A DNA stretch of 64,000 nt. Origin: Noviluteimonas lactosilytica (GTDB lineage: Bacteria; Pseudomonadota; Gammaproteobacteria; Xanthomonadales; Xanthomonadaceae). The number at the start of each line of letters is the position of its first letter. The first letter of the stretch is position 1. The stretch lies in assembly GCF_020866925.1 (NCBI RefSeq), contig NZ_JAJGAK010000001.1, forward strand, positions 848,096 to 912,095. Reading direction: 5' to 3'. The notes beneath the pieces are model-generated. The model did no database searches and was not told where the DNA came from. It worked only from the letters and a program-made list of their open reading frames with translations. The position numbers and the translations under genes are program-made. Of the stretch, positions 8,937 to 20,931 are shown one piece after another.

Positions 8937-10046
8937 TTAGTTCTGGACGTTCAGCTCGGTGCGGCGGTTGCGCGCACGGCCTTCCGGATTGTCCGAACCG
9001 TCTTCGTTGGTGTTCGGCGCAATCGGGCGGCTCTCGCCGTAACCGACCGGACCCACCAGGCGACCGGCGTCGATGCCGTTGCTCGTCAGGTAGTCGTACA
9101 CGGCCTGGGCGCGACGCTCGGAGAGCTTCTGGTTGTATTCGTCGGTACCGACCGAGTCGGTGTGACCGGCGACTTCAACCTTCAGTTCCGGATAGCGCTT
9201 CAGGATTTCCACCGCTTCGCCGAGGATCTGGACCGCATCCGGACGCAGCACCGACTTGTCGAAGTCGAAGTTGACGCCCTTCAGGTCGATCGTGACCGGC
9301 ACCGGGCAGCCGTCCGGACCGATGGTCTGGCCAGCCTGCGAACCCGGGCACTTGTCGTCGCAGTTGTTGACGCCGTCGCCGTCGTCATCCTGGTCGGCGC
9401 ACGACGGGGCGGCCGGGGCCGGCGGGGCCGGCGGGGCCGGTTCCGGACCAAGCGCCACGGTCAGGCCGACCGAAGCGAGCAGATCGGTGAAGTAGTCTTC
9501 CTGCGCGTTGGCCGGACGAGCCTGCTCGTCGTCGAAGTCGATGCGCGTGCCGACTTCCGTGCGGAGGTCGACGCGACCGAAGTCGAACTGCAGACCGGCG
9601 CCGAGGTTGACGGCGAAGTTGTTGTCTTCGTGCTGGCGCGGGTAGCCGTCGGCCGGCGGCGGCAGGGTCGGGTCAGCGATGAACTCTTCTTCATGACGCT
9701 GCCAGCCCAGGCCACCACGCAGGTAGGGCCACCACTTCGAATCGGCGTTACGGAAGTGATAACGCGCGTCAGCCGAGACGCCGTACTGGCTCCAGAACAG
9801 GTTCGGGTTTTCCGACTTGTCGGGGTTCTGGTAGTTCAGTTCCATCTCGACAGACCAGTTCGGGTTCAGGAACTTGCCGAAACCCAGCGTGCCGAAGATG
9901 GAGTCTTCGGTGTCACGGTCCGTGTCCTGGAAGTTCACGCCCGTCGAGCCCGCCACGTACCAGCGGTCGTCGAAGGTCTGCGCGGAAGCCGCCTGCGCGA
10001 CGCCGAGGCCACACAGAAGCGCGGCGCAGAGGAGTTTCTTGTTCAT
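8937..10046 (-). CDS. OprF/OmpA-like outer membrane porin
   Basis: Outer membrane protein anchored to peptidoglycan. 369 residues. A signal peptide (about 1-22, ending AASAQ) precedes an eight-stranded barrel-type N-terminal domain rich in alternating aromatic and charged residues. A Pro/Ala hinge (about 205) and an acidic, calcium-binding thrombospondin type 3-like stretch with cysteines (SCADQDDDGDGVNNCDDKC) follow. The C-terminal OmpA domain (about 255-369) has NFDFDKSVLRP, AGHTDSVG and GYGESRP, the peptidoglycan-binding signature. The ribosome binding site AAGGAG sits eight bases before ATG. It is a single-gene unit with its own strong terminator; such porins are usually very highly expressed. 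Confidence 0.93.
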   Translation of the reverse strand: MNKKLLCAALLCGLGVAQAASAQTFDDRWYVAGSTGVNFQDTDRDTEDSIFGTLGFGKFLNPNWSVEMELNYQNPDKSENPNLFWSQYGVSADARYHFRNADSKWWPYLRGGLGWQRHEEEFIADPTLPPPADGYPRQHEDNNFAVNLGAGLQFDFGRVDLRTEVGTRIDFDDEQARPANAQEDYFTDLLASVGLTVALGPEPAPPAPPAPAAPSCADQDDDGDGVNNCDDKCPGSQAGQTIGPDGCPVPVTIDLKGVNFDFDKSVLRPDAVQILGEAVEILKRYPELKVEVAGHTDSVGTDEYNQKLSERRAQAVYDYLTSNGIDAGRLVGPVGYGESRPIAPNTNEDGSDNPEGRARNRRTELNVQN

Positions 10047-10207
10047 GTTCAGCTCCTTGATCAGGGTAAAGAAACCAACGCTATTTCGATTTCAGACGGC
10101 CGCATTCCGCACGGCATCTAGGCCAACCTAATTCGGGCCGCATGAAGGCCTTGTTAACGCTAACATAACTTTCAAGGGGGTGCCAAGCCCTTAACACGGC
10201 GCGAATC

Positions 10208-11662
10208 TTACACCCTGTACAGGTTCAGGAAGTCCGAGATCGACATGGCTTCCAGCTCCGCGGGCTTGCCGGCCAGGGCCATCAGGCGGTCCGCCGATGC
10301 GGCGGGGAGGTGGGCGCGGATGGCGGCCTGGAACTTGGCCATCAGCACCGGGATGCCTTCGGCGCGACGCTTGCGGTGGCCGATCGGATAGTCGATCGAC
10401 ACCTTCTCCGTCGACGTGCCGTCCTTGAAGAACACCTGCACCGAGTTGCCGATGTAGCGCTTTTCGGCGTCGAAGTAGTCCTTCGTGAACTGCGGGTTCT
10501 CCTTCACGGTCATCTTCGCGCGCAGCGCGTCGATGCGCGCGTCGCCCGCGATGTCGTCGTTGTAATCGTCCGCGGTCAGGCGACCGAAGATCAGCGGCAC
10601 GGCCACCATGTACTGGAGGCAGTGGTCGCGGTCGGCGTAGTTGGCCAGCGGGCCGGTCTTGTCGATGATGCGGACGCCGGCTTCCTGCGTCTCGATCTCG
10701 ATGCGTTCGATGTCCTCGATGCGGCCCTTCACCTGCGGGTGCAGCTGCATCGCGGCTTCCACCGCGGTCTGCGCGTGGAATTCGGCCGGGAACGAGATCT
10801 TGAACAGGACGTTCTCCATCACGTAGCTGCCGAACGGGCGCTCGAACTGGAATTCCTTGCCCTTGAAGGCGACGTCGTAGAAGCCCCAGGTCTTCGCCGA
10901 CAGCGCGCTCGGATAGCCGACGACCTTCTTCTCGACGGCATTCAGCGCGTGCGTGACCGCGCGGCGGCATGCGTCGCCCGCCGCCCAGCTCTTGCGCGGG
11001 CCGGTGTTCGGCGCGTGGCGGTAGGTGCGCAGCACACCGTTGTCGATCCACGAATGCGAGACGGCGGTGATGATTTCGTCCTTGCCGCCGCCGAGCATCG
11101 CGGTCGCGACCGCGGTCGACGCGAGGCGCACCAGGATGACGTGGTCGAGGCCGACGCGGTTGAACGAGTTCTGCAGCGCGTATACGCCCTGGATCTCGTG
11201 CGCCTTGATCGCCCAGCCGAGCACGTCGCGCACGGTGATGGTCTTGCCGGTGTCGTCGCGCAGCGCCTTGCGGTTCATCCAGTCGGCGACGGCGAGGATC
11301 GCGCCGAGGTTGTCCGACGGATGGCCCCATTCGGCGGCGAGCCAGGTGTCGTTGAAGTCGAGCCAGCGCACCAGGGTGCCGATGTTGAAGGCGGCCTGGA
11401 CCGGATCGAGCTCGAAGCCCGTGCCCGGCACGACGGCGCCGCCCGGCAGGGTCGCGCCCGGCACGATCGGGCCGAGGTGCTTCACGCACCCTTCGAACTT
11501 CATCGCGAGCATCGCGCATGCGAGCGAGTCGAGCAGCATGTAACGCGCGGTGTCGTACGCCTCCTGCGAGTCGACCTTGTAGTCGACGACGTAATCGGCG
11601 ATGTCGACCATCGGCTGGTCGGGATTCGGGCGGACGGCGGAACGAACGTCGAAGTGGCTCAT
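10208..11662 (-). CDS. prpD: 2-methylcitrate dehydratase
   Basis: Dehydrates 2-methylcitrate in the methylcitrate cycle of propionyl-CoA oxidation; in the family it also shows some aconitase activity. 484 residues, the same as E. coli PrpD and similar along the whole length. Conserved blocks include LDFNDTWLAAEWGHPSDN (about 117-134), SFNRVGLDHV, LRTYRHAPNTGPRKSWAAGDA, and RPFGSYVMENVLFKISFPAE. I used the ATG at 11662 because MSHFDVRSAVRPN matches family N-termini; the 19 extra upstream codons do not. It is not beside prpB and prpC, which are about 5 kb away and separated by unrelated genes. It is divergent from the dioxygenase gene (170-base gap). Confidence 0.95.
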   Translation of the reverse strand: MSHFDVRSAVRPNPDQPMVDIADYVVDYKVDSQEAYDTARYMLLDSLACAMLAMKFEGCVKHLGPIVPGATLPGGAVVPGTGFELDPVQAAFNIGTLVRWLDFNDTWLAAEWGHPSDNLGAILAVADWMNRKALRDDTGKTITVRDVLGWAIKAHEIQGVYALQNSFNRVGLDHVILVRLASTAVATAMLGGGKDEIITAVSHSWIDNGVLRTYRHAPNTGPRKSWAAGDACRRAVTHALNAVEKKVVGYPSALSAKTWGFYDVAFKGKEFQFERPFGSYVMENVLFKISFPAEFHAQTAVEAAMQLHPQVKGRIEDIERIEIETQEAGVRIIDKTGPLANYADRDHCLQYMVAVPLIFGRLTADDYNDDIAGDARIDALRAKMTVKENPQFTKDYFDAEKRYIGNSVQVFFKDGTSTEKVSIDYPIGHRKRRAEGIPVLMAKFQAAIRAHLPAASADRLMALAGKPAELEAMSISDFLNLYRV

Positions 11663-11832
11663 GCGTACGTCAATGGCGGAGGGAAGCCGCGCATTTTGCC
11701 AGAGCGCGAGGCTCTTCACGGCCCGGCCATCGGTCTTCGCACCGATCCCTGCGCGATCGCGTTGCGCTGGTGCAACGCTCCGGGCCTTCCGCCGGGCTTG
11801 GTCGATGGCCCCGGCGAGCGCATGTTGAAGGC

Positions 11833-12618
11833 ATGGATACGCCCTTCCCTTCGCTCTTCCTTTCGCACGGTTCGCCGATGCTCGCCGTGCAGGATTCGGC
11901 CGCCGGCCGGTTCCTCGACGGGCTCGGCCACGCGTTGCCGAGGCCGCGCGCGATCGTCGTCGCCTCCGCGCACTTCACCGCCGCGCCGACGCACGTCGGC
12001 TTCGCCGCGCTCCCGCGCACCGTGCACGACTTCGGTGGATTCCCGCCGCAGCTCTATACGTTGCGATACCCCGCGGCGGGCCTGCCCGCGCTCGCGCAGG
12101 ATGTCGCGCGCCGCATCGAGGCCGCCGGCATTCCCGTGCAACCCGCGCCCGAGCATGGCCTCGACCACGGCGTGTGGGTGCCGTTGCTGCGCATGTATCC
12201 CGAAGCCGACATCCCCGTCGTGCCGATCTCCGTCGACCCGCGCGGCGATGCGGCGTCGCACATCGCATTGGGCCGCGCACTCGCGGGCCTGCGCGACGAA
12301 GGCGTGCTGGTCATCGGCTCCGGTGGCTTCGTGCACAACCTCGGCGATCTCGACTGGGCGCATCCGGATGCGTCGATGCCGCCGTGGGCGGCCGAGTTTG
12401 CCGACTGGATGCGCGAACGCCTGCGCGACCACGACCTCGATGCGCTCGCCCAATGGGAAACGCGCGCGCCGCACGCGCGCCGCGCGCATCCGACGGTCGA
12501 GCACCTGATGCCGCTGTTCGTCGCGGTCGGCGCGGGGGGCGATGCGACGACGATGCGCCAGTTGCACCAGTCGCACGAATTCGGGAGCCTGGCGCTCGAC
12601 GCCTTCGCGTTCGGCTGA
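11833..12618 (+). CDS. ygiD: 4,5-DOPA dioxygenase extradiol-like protein (YgiD family)
   Basis: 261-residue class III extradiol ring-cleavage dioxygenase fold, as in E. coli YgiD, which opens the ring of DOPA. Metal ligands are expected among His13 of LFLSHGSPM, the His in VVASAHFTA, and the histidines of GLDHGVWVPL; GSGGFVHNLGDLDW and the C-terminal RRAHPTVEHLMPLFVA complete the family pattern. The true substrate in vivo is generally unknown. GAAGG lies just before the ATG at 11833; the open frame upstream of it has no conserved sequence. The fadH-like gene follows 30 bases later on the same strand. Confidence 0.88.
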   Translation: MDTPFPSLFLSHGSPMLAVQDSAAGRFLDGLGHALPRPRAIVVASAHFTAAPTHVGFAALPRTVHDFGGFPPQLYTLRYPAAGLPALAQDVARRIEAAGIPVQPAPEHGLDHGVWVPLLRMYPEADIPVVPISVDPRGDAASHIALGRALAGLRDEGVLVIGSGGFVHNLGDLDWAHPDASMPPWAAEFADWMRERLRDHDLDALAQWETRAPHARRAHPTVEHLMPLFVAVGAGGDATTMRQLHQSHEFGSLALDAFAFG

Positions 12619-14703
<2,085 letters not shown>

Positions 14704-14751
14704 CGACCCCGGTCGTACGCTCCGCGGTTCGACCCCCGCGGAGACGCCCCG

Positions 14752-15108
14752 ATGTACATCGATGGCTTTGTCGTGCCCGTACCGAAGGCCAAGCTGGCCG
14801 CCTACAAGAAATTGTCGAAGAAGGCCTCTGTCGTCTGGAAAGAGCTCGGCGCGATCGAATACGTCGAAGCGGTCGAAGACGACGTGCAACCCGGCAAGGT
14901 CACCAGCTTCCCCCAGGCCGTGAAGCGCAAGCCCGGCGAGGTCGTGGTCTTCGCCTGGATCATCTACAAGACCAAGGCCGAGCGGAACCGCATCAACAAG
15001 GCGGTGATGAAAGACCCGCGCCTGGCCGACATGATGGATCCGAAGGACCTGCCCTTCGACGGCAAGCGGATGTTCTGGGGCGGCTTCAAGCCCATCGTCT
15101 GGGAGTGA
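14752..15108 (+). CDS. DUF1428 family protein (YbaA-like)
   Basis: 118-residue soluble protein. The opening MYIDGFVVPVPKAKLAAYKK and the closing PFDGKRMFWGGFKPIV are typical of DUF1428, a dimeric alpha/beta barrel (ferredoxin-like) family whose function is unknown. The length agrees with E. coli YbaA (117). GGAGA is positioned about eight bases before ATG. It lies 48 bases after the FadH-type gene on the same strand. Confidence 0.9.
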   Translation: MYIDGFVVPVPKAKLAAYKKLSKKASVVWKELGAIEYVEAVEDDVQPGKVTSFPQAVKRKPGEVVVFAWIIYKTKAERNRINKAVMKDPRLADMMDPKDLPFDGKRMFWGGFKPIVWE

Positions 15109-15371
15109 GCGCGCCCTAGCGCATTCACATAAAAAAGACAAGCAAATCCGCAGCTTACGCACGCCGTTCAGGAACGGTTGGGAAAGTGATCGCTACCGTG
15201 CGCACACTTTTTCACGGCCCCGCGCATCGATGCGGGGCACCGTCGCGGCCTTCCGGCATCGGGGCCGCGATTGGGCAAAGGCCGCCATAGAGCCGCCGCC
15301 CTCCCCAGTACGCCATGCCGCGCGGGTCCTTCCGGACCTTCGTGGCGCAACGGAGCAAGGAGTCCGACGCA

Positions 15372-15830
15372 ATGAAGCTCGCCTGGATCCTCTGGCTGTC
15401 GCAGGTATTGCCGCAGCCGGCCGCAGATTCGCTCTGCCTCAGCACCACCGTGTACCTCGAGGCCCGCGACCAGTCGGCCCGCGGCCAGCAGGCCGTCGCC
15501 GAAGTCGCCCTGCGCCGCCGCGACAGCGGCCTGTGGGGCGACAACCTGTGCTCGGTGGTCACCGCGCGCAAGCAGTTCGCGCCGACCATCGTGCCGGCCA
15601 ACACCAACCTGCGCGGCGGCGAAGCATGGGCGCACGCGGTCACCATCGCCATCGAAGCGCAGGACAACTGGGCGTTGCCCGCGGGCCAGCGCAAGGAGAT
15701 CGTGCCGGGCGCGAGCCACTTCGCCGCGCACGCGATCGCGAGCCCGTCGTGGCGCAACGCCTACCAGGTCGCGACGATCGGCGACCACACGTTCTATCGC
15801 GTGCAGAAGCTGAAGCCGCGCAACGGCTGA
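15372..15830 (+). CDS. SleB-like cell wall hydrolase
   Basis: 152 residues carrying a hydrolase_2 (SleB/CwlJ-type) domain, which cleaves peptidoglycan. The N-terminus from the ATG at 15372 is a short hydrophobic stretch (MKLAWILWLSQVLPQPAADS) consistent with export. The domain starts CLSTTVYLEARDQSARGQQAVAEV, where the Glu of YLEAR is the conserved candidate catalytic acid, and continues with NLCSVVTARKQF and the C-terminal SHFAAHAIASPSW. AAGGAG lies about ten bases upstream. The 263-base region in front holds no other gene; a GC-rich palindrome lies near 15220-15241. The GST gene follows after 18 bases. Confidence 0.85.
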   Translation: MKLAWILWLSQVLPQPAADSLCLSTTVYLEARDQSARGQQAVAEVALRRRDSGLWGDNLCSVVTARKQFAPTIVPANTNLRGGEAWAHAVTIAIEAQDNWALPAGQRKEIVPGASHFAAHAIASPSWRNAYQVATIGDHTFYRVQKLKPRNG

Positions 15831-15848
15831 TTCGAAAAGGTTGATCGC

Positions 15849-16460
15849 ATGAAGCTTTATTTCACTCCCGGCACGTGCTCGCTCGCCGACCACATCGCGC
15901 TGGAATGGACCGGCAAGCCGTACGACGCACAATTGGTCACGCGCGAAGAACGCAGGCAACCCGCGTATCTGGCGATCAATCCCGCCGGCGCGGTGCCGTC
16001 GCTCGATGTCGACGGCTGGATCCTCACGCAAAACGCCGCGATCCTGAACTGGATCGCCGACACGTGCCCGGAATCGAAGCTCGGCGGCGACGGATCGGCG
16101 AAGTCGCGCGCGATCGTCAACCAGTGGTTGTCGATCGTGAACTCGGACGTGCATCCGTTGTTCAAGGTGTTCTTCGGCGCCGCCGATTACCTCGAAGACC
16201 AGGCGCTCATCGACAAGGCGCAGGACAACGCGCGCACGGCGCTGCGCACGCAGTTCGAACGCATCGACCGGCAGCTCGCGGGCAAGGACTACGTCGCGGG
16301 CGAACGATCGATCGTCGATCCGTACCTGTACGTCGTGCTGCGCTGGGCCAAAGGCTCGAAGGTCGACCTGTCGGGACTGGAGAATCTCCATGCCTTCCAC
16401 GACCGCATGCGCAACGATCCCGGCGTCAGGCGCGCGCTCGACGCGCAAGGGCTCTCGTAG
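15849..16460 (+). CDS. gst: Glutathione S-transferase, beta class
   Basis: Conjugates or reduces electrophiles with glutathione in the cytoplasm. 203 residues, typical of bacterial beta-class enzymes. An N-terminal thioredoxin-like domain begins MKLYFTPGTCSLADHIAL, where Cys10 is the class-defining cysteine; NPAGAVPSLDVDG and LTQNAAILNWIAD form the glutathione-binding strand and helix. The C-terminal half is all-helical with the SIVDPYLYVVLRWA N-capping motif. AAAGG lies ten bases before the start. The substrate is not deducible. A bidirectional terminator follows. Confidence 0.93.
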   Translation: MKLYFTPGTCSLADHIALEWTGKPYDAQLVTREERRQPAYLAINPAGAVPSLDVDGWILTQNAAILNWIADTCPESKLGGDGSAKSRAIVNQWLSIVNSDVHPLFKVFFGAADYLEDQALIDKAQDNARTALRTQFERIDRQLAGKDYVAGERSIVDPYLYVVLRWAKGSKVDLSGLENLHAFHDRMRNDPGVRRALDAQGLS

Positions 16461-16488
16461 GCCCGGCGCCACGCGCAACCCCGCAACG

Positions 16489-16518
16489 AAAAAGGCCGCG
16501 GAAATCCGCGGCCTTTTT
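16489..16518. terminator. Bidirectional intrinsic terminator between gst and prpC
   Basis: AAAAAGGCCGCGG (16489-16501) and CCGCGGCCTTTTT (16506-16518) form a perfect 13-base stem with a four-base loop. There is a T-run at the right end and an A-run at the left, so it works in both directions. It lies between the convergent gst and prpC genes. Confidence 0.93.
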
Positions 16519-16557
16519 CATGCGCCCCCGCTTTCGCGCGGGGCGGCTGGCGATGGA

Positions 16558-17712
16558 TCAACGCTTCTCGATCGGCACGTACTCGCGATCTTCCGGGCCG
16601 ACGTAGTTGGCGCTCGGGCGGATGATCTTGCCGTCCTCGCGCTGCTCGATCACGTGCGCGCTCCAGCCCGTGGTGCGCGCGATGACGAACAGCGGCGTGA
16701 ACATCGGCGTCGGGATGCCCATCATGTGGTAGGCCGACGCGCTGTACCAGTCGAGGTTGGGGAACATCTTCTTCATGTCCCACATCAGCGTCTCGATGCG
16801 CTCGCTCACGTCGAAGAGCGTCTTGTTGCCGCCCTCGGTGCACAGCTTGCGCGAGATCTCCTTGATGATCGGATTGCGCGGGTCGCCGACCGTGTACACC
16901 GGGTGGCCGAAGCCGATGACGATTTCCTTGCGCTCCACGCGCGCGCGGATGTCGGCTTCCGCTTCGTCGGCCGAGCCGTAGCGCGAGATGATGTCCATCG
17001 CCACTTCGTTCGCGCCGCCGTGCTTCGGGCCGCGCAGCGCGCCGATCGCGCCGGTGATGCACGAATGCATGTCCGAACCGGTGCCGGCGATCACGCGCGC
17101 GGTGAACGTCGATGCGTTGAACTCGTGCTCGGCGTACAGGACCAGCGACTTGTCGAGCGCGTCGGCATGCAGGTGCGACGGCGGCACGTCGTGCAGCAGG
17201 TGCAGGAAGTGCGCGGCGACGCTGTCGTCGTCGGTTTCGACATCGATGCGGCGGCCGTTGCGGGTGAAGTGCCACCAGTACAGCAGCATCGAGCCGAAGC
17301 TGGCGATGAGCTTGTCGGCGAGGTCGCGCGCCTCGGAGGCCGGATGGCCTTCGCGTTCCGGCAGCACCGTGCCGAGCACGGAGCAACCGGTGCGCATCAC
17401 GTCCATCGGGTGCGCGTTGGCGGGCACGAGTTCCAGCGCTTCCTGCACGATCGCGGGCAGGCCGCGCAGGCGCTTGAGCTTGGTCTTGTAGGCCTTCAGC
17501 TGCGAGGCCGTGGGCAGCGCGCCGTGCACGAGCAGGTGCGCGACTTCCTCGAAGGTCGACTTCGTCGCCAGGTCGTGGATGTCGTAACCGCGGTAATGCA
17601 GGTCGTTGCCGCTGCGGCCGACGGTGCACAGCGCGGTGTTGCCGGCCGCGGTGCCGCTCAGCGCGACGGACTTCTTGGCCTTCGGCAGGCCCTGGTTGGC
17701 GTTCTCGCTCAT
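16558..17712 (-). CDS. prpC: 2-methylcitrate synthase
   Basis: Condenses propionyl-CoA with oxaloacetate to 2-methylcitrate. 384 residues, citrate synthase fold. The catalytic residues are visible as His231 (GPKHGGANE), His270 (GFGHPVY) and Asp321 ([14 protein letters not shown]). The length (384, against about 430 for GltA) and adjacency to prpB favour PrpC over ordinary citrate synthase. The ATG overlaps the prpB stop by four bases (ATGA), so translation is coupled. It is the last gene of a leftward run aspartate aminotransferase - mdh - prpB - prpC and ends at a strong terminator. Confidence 0.93.
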   Translation of the reverse strand: MSENANQGLPKAKKSVALSGTAAGNTALCTVGRSGNDLHYRGYDIHDLATKSTFEEVAHLLVHGALPTASQLKAYKTKLKRLRGLPAIVQEALELVPANAHPMDVMRTGCSVLGTVLPEREGHPASEARDLADKLIASFGSMLLYWWHFTRNGRRIDVETDDDSVAAHFLHLLHDVPPSHLHADALDKSLVLYAEHEFNASTFTARVIAGTGSDMHSCITGAIGALRGPKHGGANEVAMDIISRYGSADEAEADIRARVERKEIVIGFGHPVYTVGDPRNPIIKEISRKLCTEGGNKTLFDVSERIETLMWDMKKMFPNLDWYSASAYHMMGIPTPMFTPLFVIARTTGWSAHVIEQREDGKIIRPSANYVGPEDREYVPIEKR

Positions 17713-18596
17713 TTCGGATCCTTCTTCGCGAACAACTGGTCGAGTTTGTCTTCGTACGCGTGGTAATCGAGGAAGTCGTACAGCTCGGCGCGCGTCTGCA
17801 GCGAATCGATGATGTTCTTCTGCGTGCCTTCGCGGCGGACCGTTTCGTAGAAGTGCAGCGCGCCCTTGTTCATCGCGCGATACGCGCCGCAGCAGTACAG
17901 CGCGATGTCGACGTTGGCGGTGCGCAGTTCGTCGGTGGTGAAGAACGGCGTCGAGCCGAACTCGGTGAGGTTGGCCAGGATCGGCACCTTCACCGCGGCC
18001 TTGAAGCGCTTGTAGTCCTCGAGCGTCTTCATCGCTTCGGGGAAGATCATGTCGGCGCCGGCTTCGACGTAGGCCATCGCACGTTCGATCGCCGAATCGA
18101 TGCCTTCGACCGCGGCGGCGTCGGTGCGCGCCATGATCACGAACGATGCATCGGTGCGCGCGTCGACCGCGGCCTTCACGCGATCGACCATCTCGTCCTT
18201 CGACACGACTTCCTTGCCGGGGCGATGGCCGCAGCGCTTCTGGCCGACCTGGTCTTCCATGTGCACGGCAGCGACGCCGACGTTGATGAAGTTGCGAATC
18301 GTGCGCCCGATGTTGAACGCACCGCCCCAACCGGTGTCGATGTCGACGAGCAACGGCATCTGCGTTGCGTCGACGATGCGACGCGCGTCGATCAGCACGT
18401 CTTCCATCGTGCTGATGCCGAGGTCGGGCATGCCGAGCGAATTCGCGGCAACGCCGCCGCCCGACAGGTACAGCGCCTTGTAGCCGGTCTTCTTCGCCAT
18501 CAGGCCGGCATACGCGGTGATGGCGCCCATCACCTGCAGCGGGCTTTCTTCCTGGACGGCGCGGCGGAAGCGCGCGCCTGCTGTTTCGTGCGTCAT
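17709..18596 (-). CDS. prpB: 2-methylisocitrate lyase
   Basis: Splits 2-methylisocitrate into pyruvate and succinate, the last step of the methylcitrate cycle. 295 residues, TIM barrel of the isocitrate lyase/PEP mutase superfamily. The signature KRCGH lies at 120-124 with Cys122 as the general acid-base; metal ligands lie in VDIDTGWGG and HMEDQ. I chose the ATG at 18596 since [14 protein letters not shown] lines up with PrpB of enterics. A GTG four codons earlier (18608) is possible, and neither has a strong ribosome binding site. A hairpin separates it from mdh, 48 bases upstream. Confidence 0.93.
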   Translation of the reverse strand: MTHETAGARFRRAVQEESPLQVMGAITAYAGLMAKKTGYKALYLSGGGVAANSLGMPDLGISTMEDVLIDARRIVDATQMPLLVDIDTGWGGAFNIGRTIRNFINVGVAAVHMEDQVGQKRCGHRPGKEVVSKDEMVDRVKAAVDARTDASFVIMARTDAAAVEGIDSAIERAMAYVEAGADMIFPEAMKTLEDYKRFKAAVKVPILANLTEFGSTPFFTTDELRTANVDIALYCCGAYRAMNKGALHFYETVRREGTQKNIIDSLQTRAELYDFLDYHAYEDKLDQLFAKKDPK

Positions 18597-18614
18597 TTCA
18601 TCATCCACAAGTGA

Positions 18615-18638
18615 CGAGGCGACCCTTCGGTCGCCTCG
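18615..18638. promoter_or_regulatory. Perfect hairpin between mdh and prpB
   Basis: CGAGGCGACC (18615-18624), loop CTTC, GGTCGCCTCG (18629-18638). It begins a few bases after the mdh stop on the leftward transcript. No T-run follows, so it is more likely an mRNA-stabilising or processing structure, or a weak terminator, that would let mdh be expressed above prpBC. Confidence 0.5.
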
Positions 18639-18644
18639 GTTGGA

Positions 18645-19628
18645 TCACAGCAGGTGCGCCACGCCGGCGCGCTCTTCCTCGAGCTCGGCCAGCGTCTTGT
18701 CCATGCGCTCGCGGCTGAAGTCGTCGATCGGCAGGTCGCGGATCATCGTGTATTCGCCGTTCTCGGTGGTCACCGGGAAGCCGTACAGCACGTCCTTCGG
18801 AATGCCGTAGCTGCCGTCCGACGGGATGCCCATCGTGACCCACTTGCCGTTGCTGCCGAGCACCCAGTCGCGCACGTGGTCGATCGCCGCGTTCGCAGCG
18901 GATGCCGCCGACGAGAGGCCGCGCGCTTCGATGATCGCCGCACCGCGCTTGCCGACCTTCGGGATGAAGTCGTTCGCGTTCCAATCGGCGTCGCTGATCT
19001 TGTCCTGCAACGACGAACCGCCGGCGGTCGCGAAGCGGTAGTCCGGATACATCGTCGGCGAGTGGTTGCCCCACACGATCAGCTTGTCGATGTCCGCGAC
19101 CTGCACGCCGGCCTTGGTCGCGAGCTGCGACAGCGCGCGGTTGTGGTCCAGGCGCAGCATGGCGGTGAAGTTCTTCGCCGGCAGGCTCGGGGCCGACTTC
19201 ATCGCGATGTAGGCGTTCGTGTTCGCCGGATTGCCGACGACCAGCACCTTGACGTTGCGCGAGGCGACGTCGTTCAGCGCCTTGCCCTGTTCGGTGAAGA
19301 TCTTCGCGTTCTCGAGCAGCAGGTCCTTGCGCTCCATGCCCGGGCCGCGCGGACGCGCGCCGACCAGCAGCGCGATGTCGGCGTCCTTGAACGCGACGCG
19401 CGGATCATCGGTGCCGACCATGCCGGCGAGCAGCGGGAACGCGCAGTCCTCGAGTTCCATCATCACGCCCTTCAGCGCGGCCTGCGCCTTGTCGAGCGGC
19501 AGCTCCAGCATCTGCAGGATGACCGGCTGGTCCTTGCCGAGCATCTCGCCCGAAGCGATGCGGAACAGCAGGGCGTAGCCGATCTGGCCGGCGGCGCCGG
19601 TGACGGCAACACGGACGGGCTTCTTCAT
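18645..19628 (-). CDS. mdh: Malate dehydrogenase
   Basis: NAD-dependent oxidation of malate to oxaloacetate in the TCA cycle. 327 residues, the LDH-like dimeric type found in beta- and gammaproteobacteria of this kind. Rossmann motif TGAAGQIG at 10-17; mobile loop arginines 92 and 98 ([11 protein letters not shown]); Asp161-Arg164 (LRLDHNR); catalytic His189 in [12 protein letters not shown]. It supplies oxaloacetate, the co-substrate of the prpC product encoded two genes downstream. The start is supported by similarity ([14 protein letters not shown]). It follows the aspartate aminotransferase gene after 33 bases. Confidence 0.96.
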   Translation of the reverse strand: MKKPVRVAVTGAAGQIGYALLFRIASGEMLGKDQPVILQMLELPLDKAQAALKGVMMELEDCAFPLLAGMVGTDDPRVAFKDADIALLVGARPRGPGMERKDLLLENAKIFTEQGKALNDVASRNVKVLVVGNPANTNAYIAMKSAPSLPAKNFTAMLRLDHNRALSQLATKAGVQVADIDKLIVWGNHSPTMYPDYRFATAGGSSLQDKISDADWNANDFIPKVGKRGAAIIEARGLSSAASAANAAIDHVRDWVLGSNGKWVTMGIPSDGSYGIPKDVLYGFPVTTENGEYTMIRDLPIDDFSRERMDKTLAELEEERAGVAHLL

Positions 19629-19661
19629 GGTGCGGTGGCTCCGGAATACGTGGTCGTGGGG

Positions 19662-20867
19662 TTACTGCAGTTCCGCGAAGAATTCGCGGAAACGTTCCAG
19701 GCCCGGCGCGAGCTGCGGCGTCGGACAGGTGTAGCTGATGCGCAGCGCGCGCGGTTCGCCGAACGCCGAGCCCGGCACGCAGGCCACGCCCTTGGCTTCG
19801 AGCAGCGCATTGCAGAAGTCGACGTCGTTGCCGATCTTCAAACCGGTCGGCGCATGCGTCTTGCCGAACGCCACGCTGATGTCCGGGAAGACGTAGAACG
19901 CGCCCTTCGGACGCGGGCACACGACGCCGGGGATCGAGTCGAGCATCGCCAGCACCTGGTCGCGCTTGGCCGCGAACTCGGCGTTCTTCTGGGCCGGGAT
20001 GTCCTGCGGGCCGGAGAGCGCGGCGATCGCCGCGGCGGTCACGACTTCGGGGATGTTGGTGATGTGGTTGGAGTTCATCGTCGCCACGGCCTTCGCGACG
20101 GACTCGGGGCCGGCCATGAAGCCGACGCGCCAGCCCGGCATGCCGTAGGTCTTCGACAGCGAGTCGATGAAGATCGCGCGGTCGCGCAGCTCGGGGCGCA
20201 CGTGCACGAAGTTGTGGTAGCCCACGCCGTCGAACACCATGCGGTTGTAGATGTCGTCCATGACGATCCAGGTGTCCGGATACTTCACGATGACATCGGC
20301 GAGCGCGGTGATTTCTTCCTTCGTGTAGACCATGCCCGTCGGGTTGGACGGGTTGTTGAACAGGAAGACCTTCGGCTTCTTCGCCAGCGCGGCGTCGAGC
20401 TGGGCCGGGGTCATCTTGTAGTCCTGCGACGCCGGGCACGGAAGCAGTTCGATCTTCGCGTTCACGATCTCCGCGATGTCGAAGTAGCTGGTCCAGTAGG
20501 GGGCGGCGAAGCAGATGGTGTCGCCTTCGTTGAGGAGGGCCTCGACGAGGTTGAAGATCACGTGCTTGGCGCCGACGCCGGTGGCGACGTTCGCGCGTTC
20601 GTATCCGTTCAGGCCGATCTGCGCGATGTGAGCGAGAAAGGCGTCGAGGAGCGCATCGCTGCCGCGGTTGCTGCCGTACTGCCCGCTGTCTTTCGCCAGC
20701 GCTTCACGAGCGGCCGCATACACGTGGTCACCCGGGAGGAAATTCGGCACGCCGATCGAAAAGCTGATGATGTCGCGACCTTCGGACTTCAAACGCTTGG
20801 CCTTTTCGGCCACCACCATGATTGCGCTAGGCTTGGCGCGACCAATGCGCCGGGCGAGTGCAGGCAT
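19662..20867 (-). CDS. Pyridoxal phosphate-dependent aspartate aminotransferase
   Basis: Transfers the amino group between aspartate and 2-oxoglutarate; class I fold. 401 residues. PLP lysine is Lys239 in SLSKTYGMPGWRVGF, with NNPSNPTG at 171-178, and Asp204 and Tyr207 (MDDIYNRMV) as cofactor contacts. A C-terminal RISYT carries the substrate carboxylate arginine. Related enzymes may accept other amino acids, so the exact specificity is inferred. The start at 20867 is backed by GAGGTG nine bases upstream; the frame extends much further back without conservation. Product oxaloacetate links it to mdh downstream. The divergent lipoprotein gene is 64 bases away. Confidence 0.9.
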   Translation of the reverse strand: MPALARRIGRAKPSAIMVVAEKAKRLKSEGRDIISFSIGVPNFLPGDHVYAAAREALAKDSGQYGSNRGSDALLDAFLAHIAQIGLNGYERANVATGVGAKHVIFNLVEALLNEGDTICFAAPYWTSYFDIAEIVNAKIELLPCPASQDYKMTPAQLDAALAKKPKVFLFNNPSNPTGMVYTKEEITALADVIVKYPDTWIVMDDIYNRMVFDGVGYHNFVHVRPELRDRAIFIDSLSKTYGMPGWRVGFMAGPESVAKAVATMNSNHITNIPEVVTAAAIAALSGPQDIPAQKNAEFAAKRDQVLAMLDSIPGVVCPRPKGAFYVFPDISVAFGKTHAPTGLKIGNDVDFCNALLEAKGVACVPGSAFGEPRALRISYTCPTPQLAPGLERFREFFAELQ

Positions 20868-20931
20868 CGCGAAACACCTCGTCGGATCGTTGGGAATCAC
20901 GGCTGCGGGAACAGCCGGAGGGAAGCCCGAA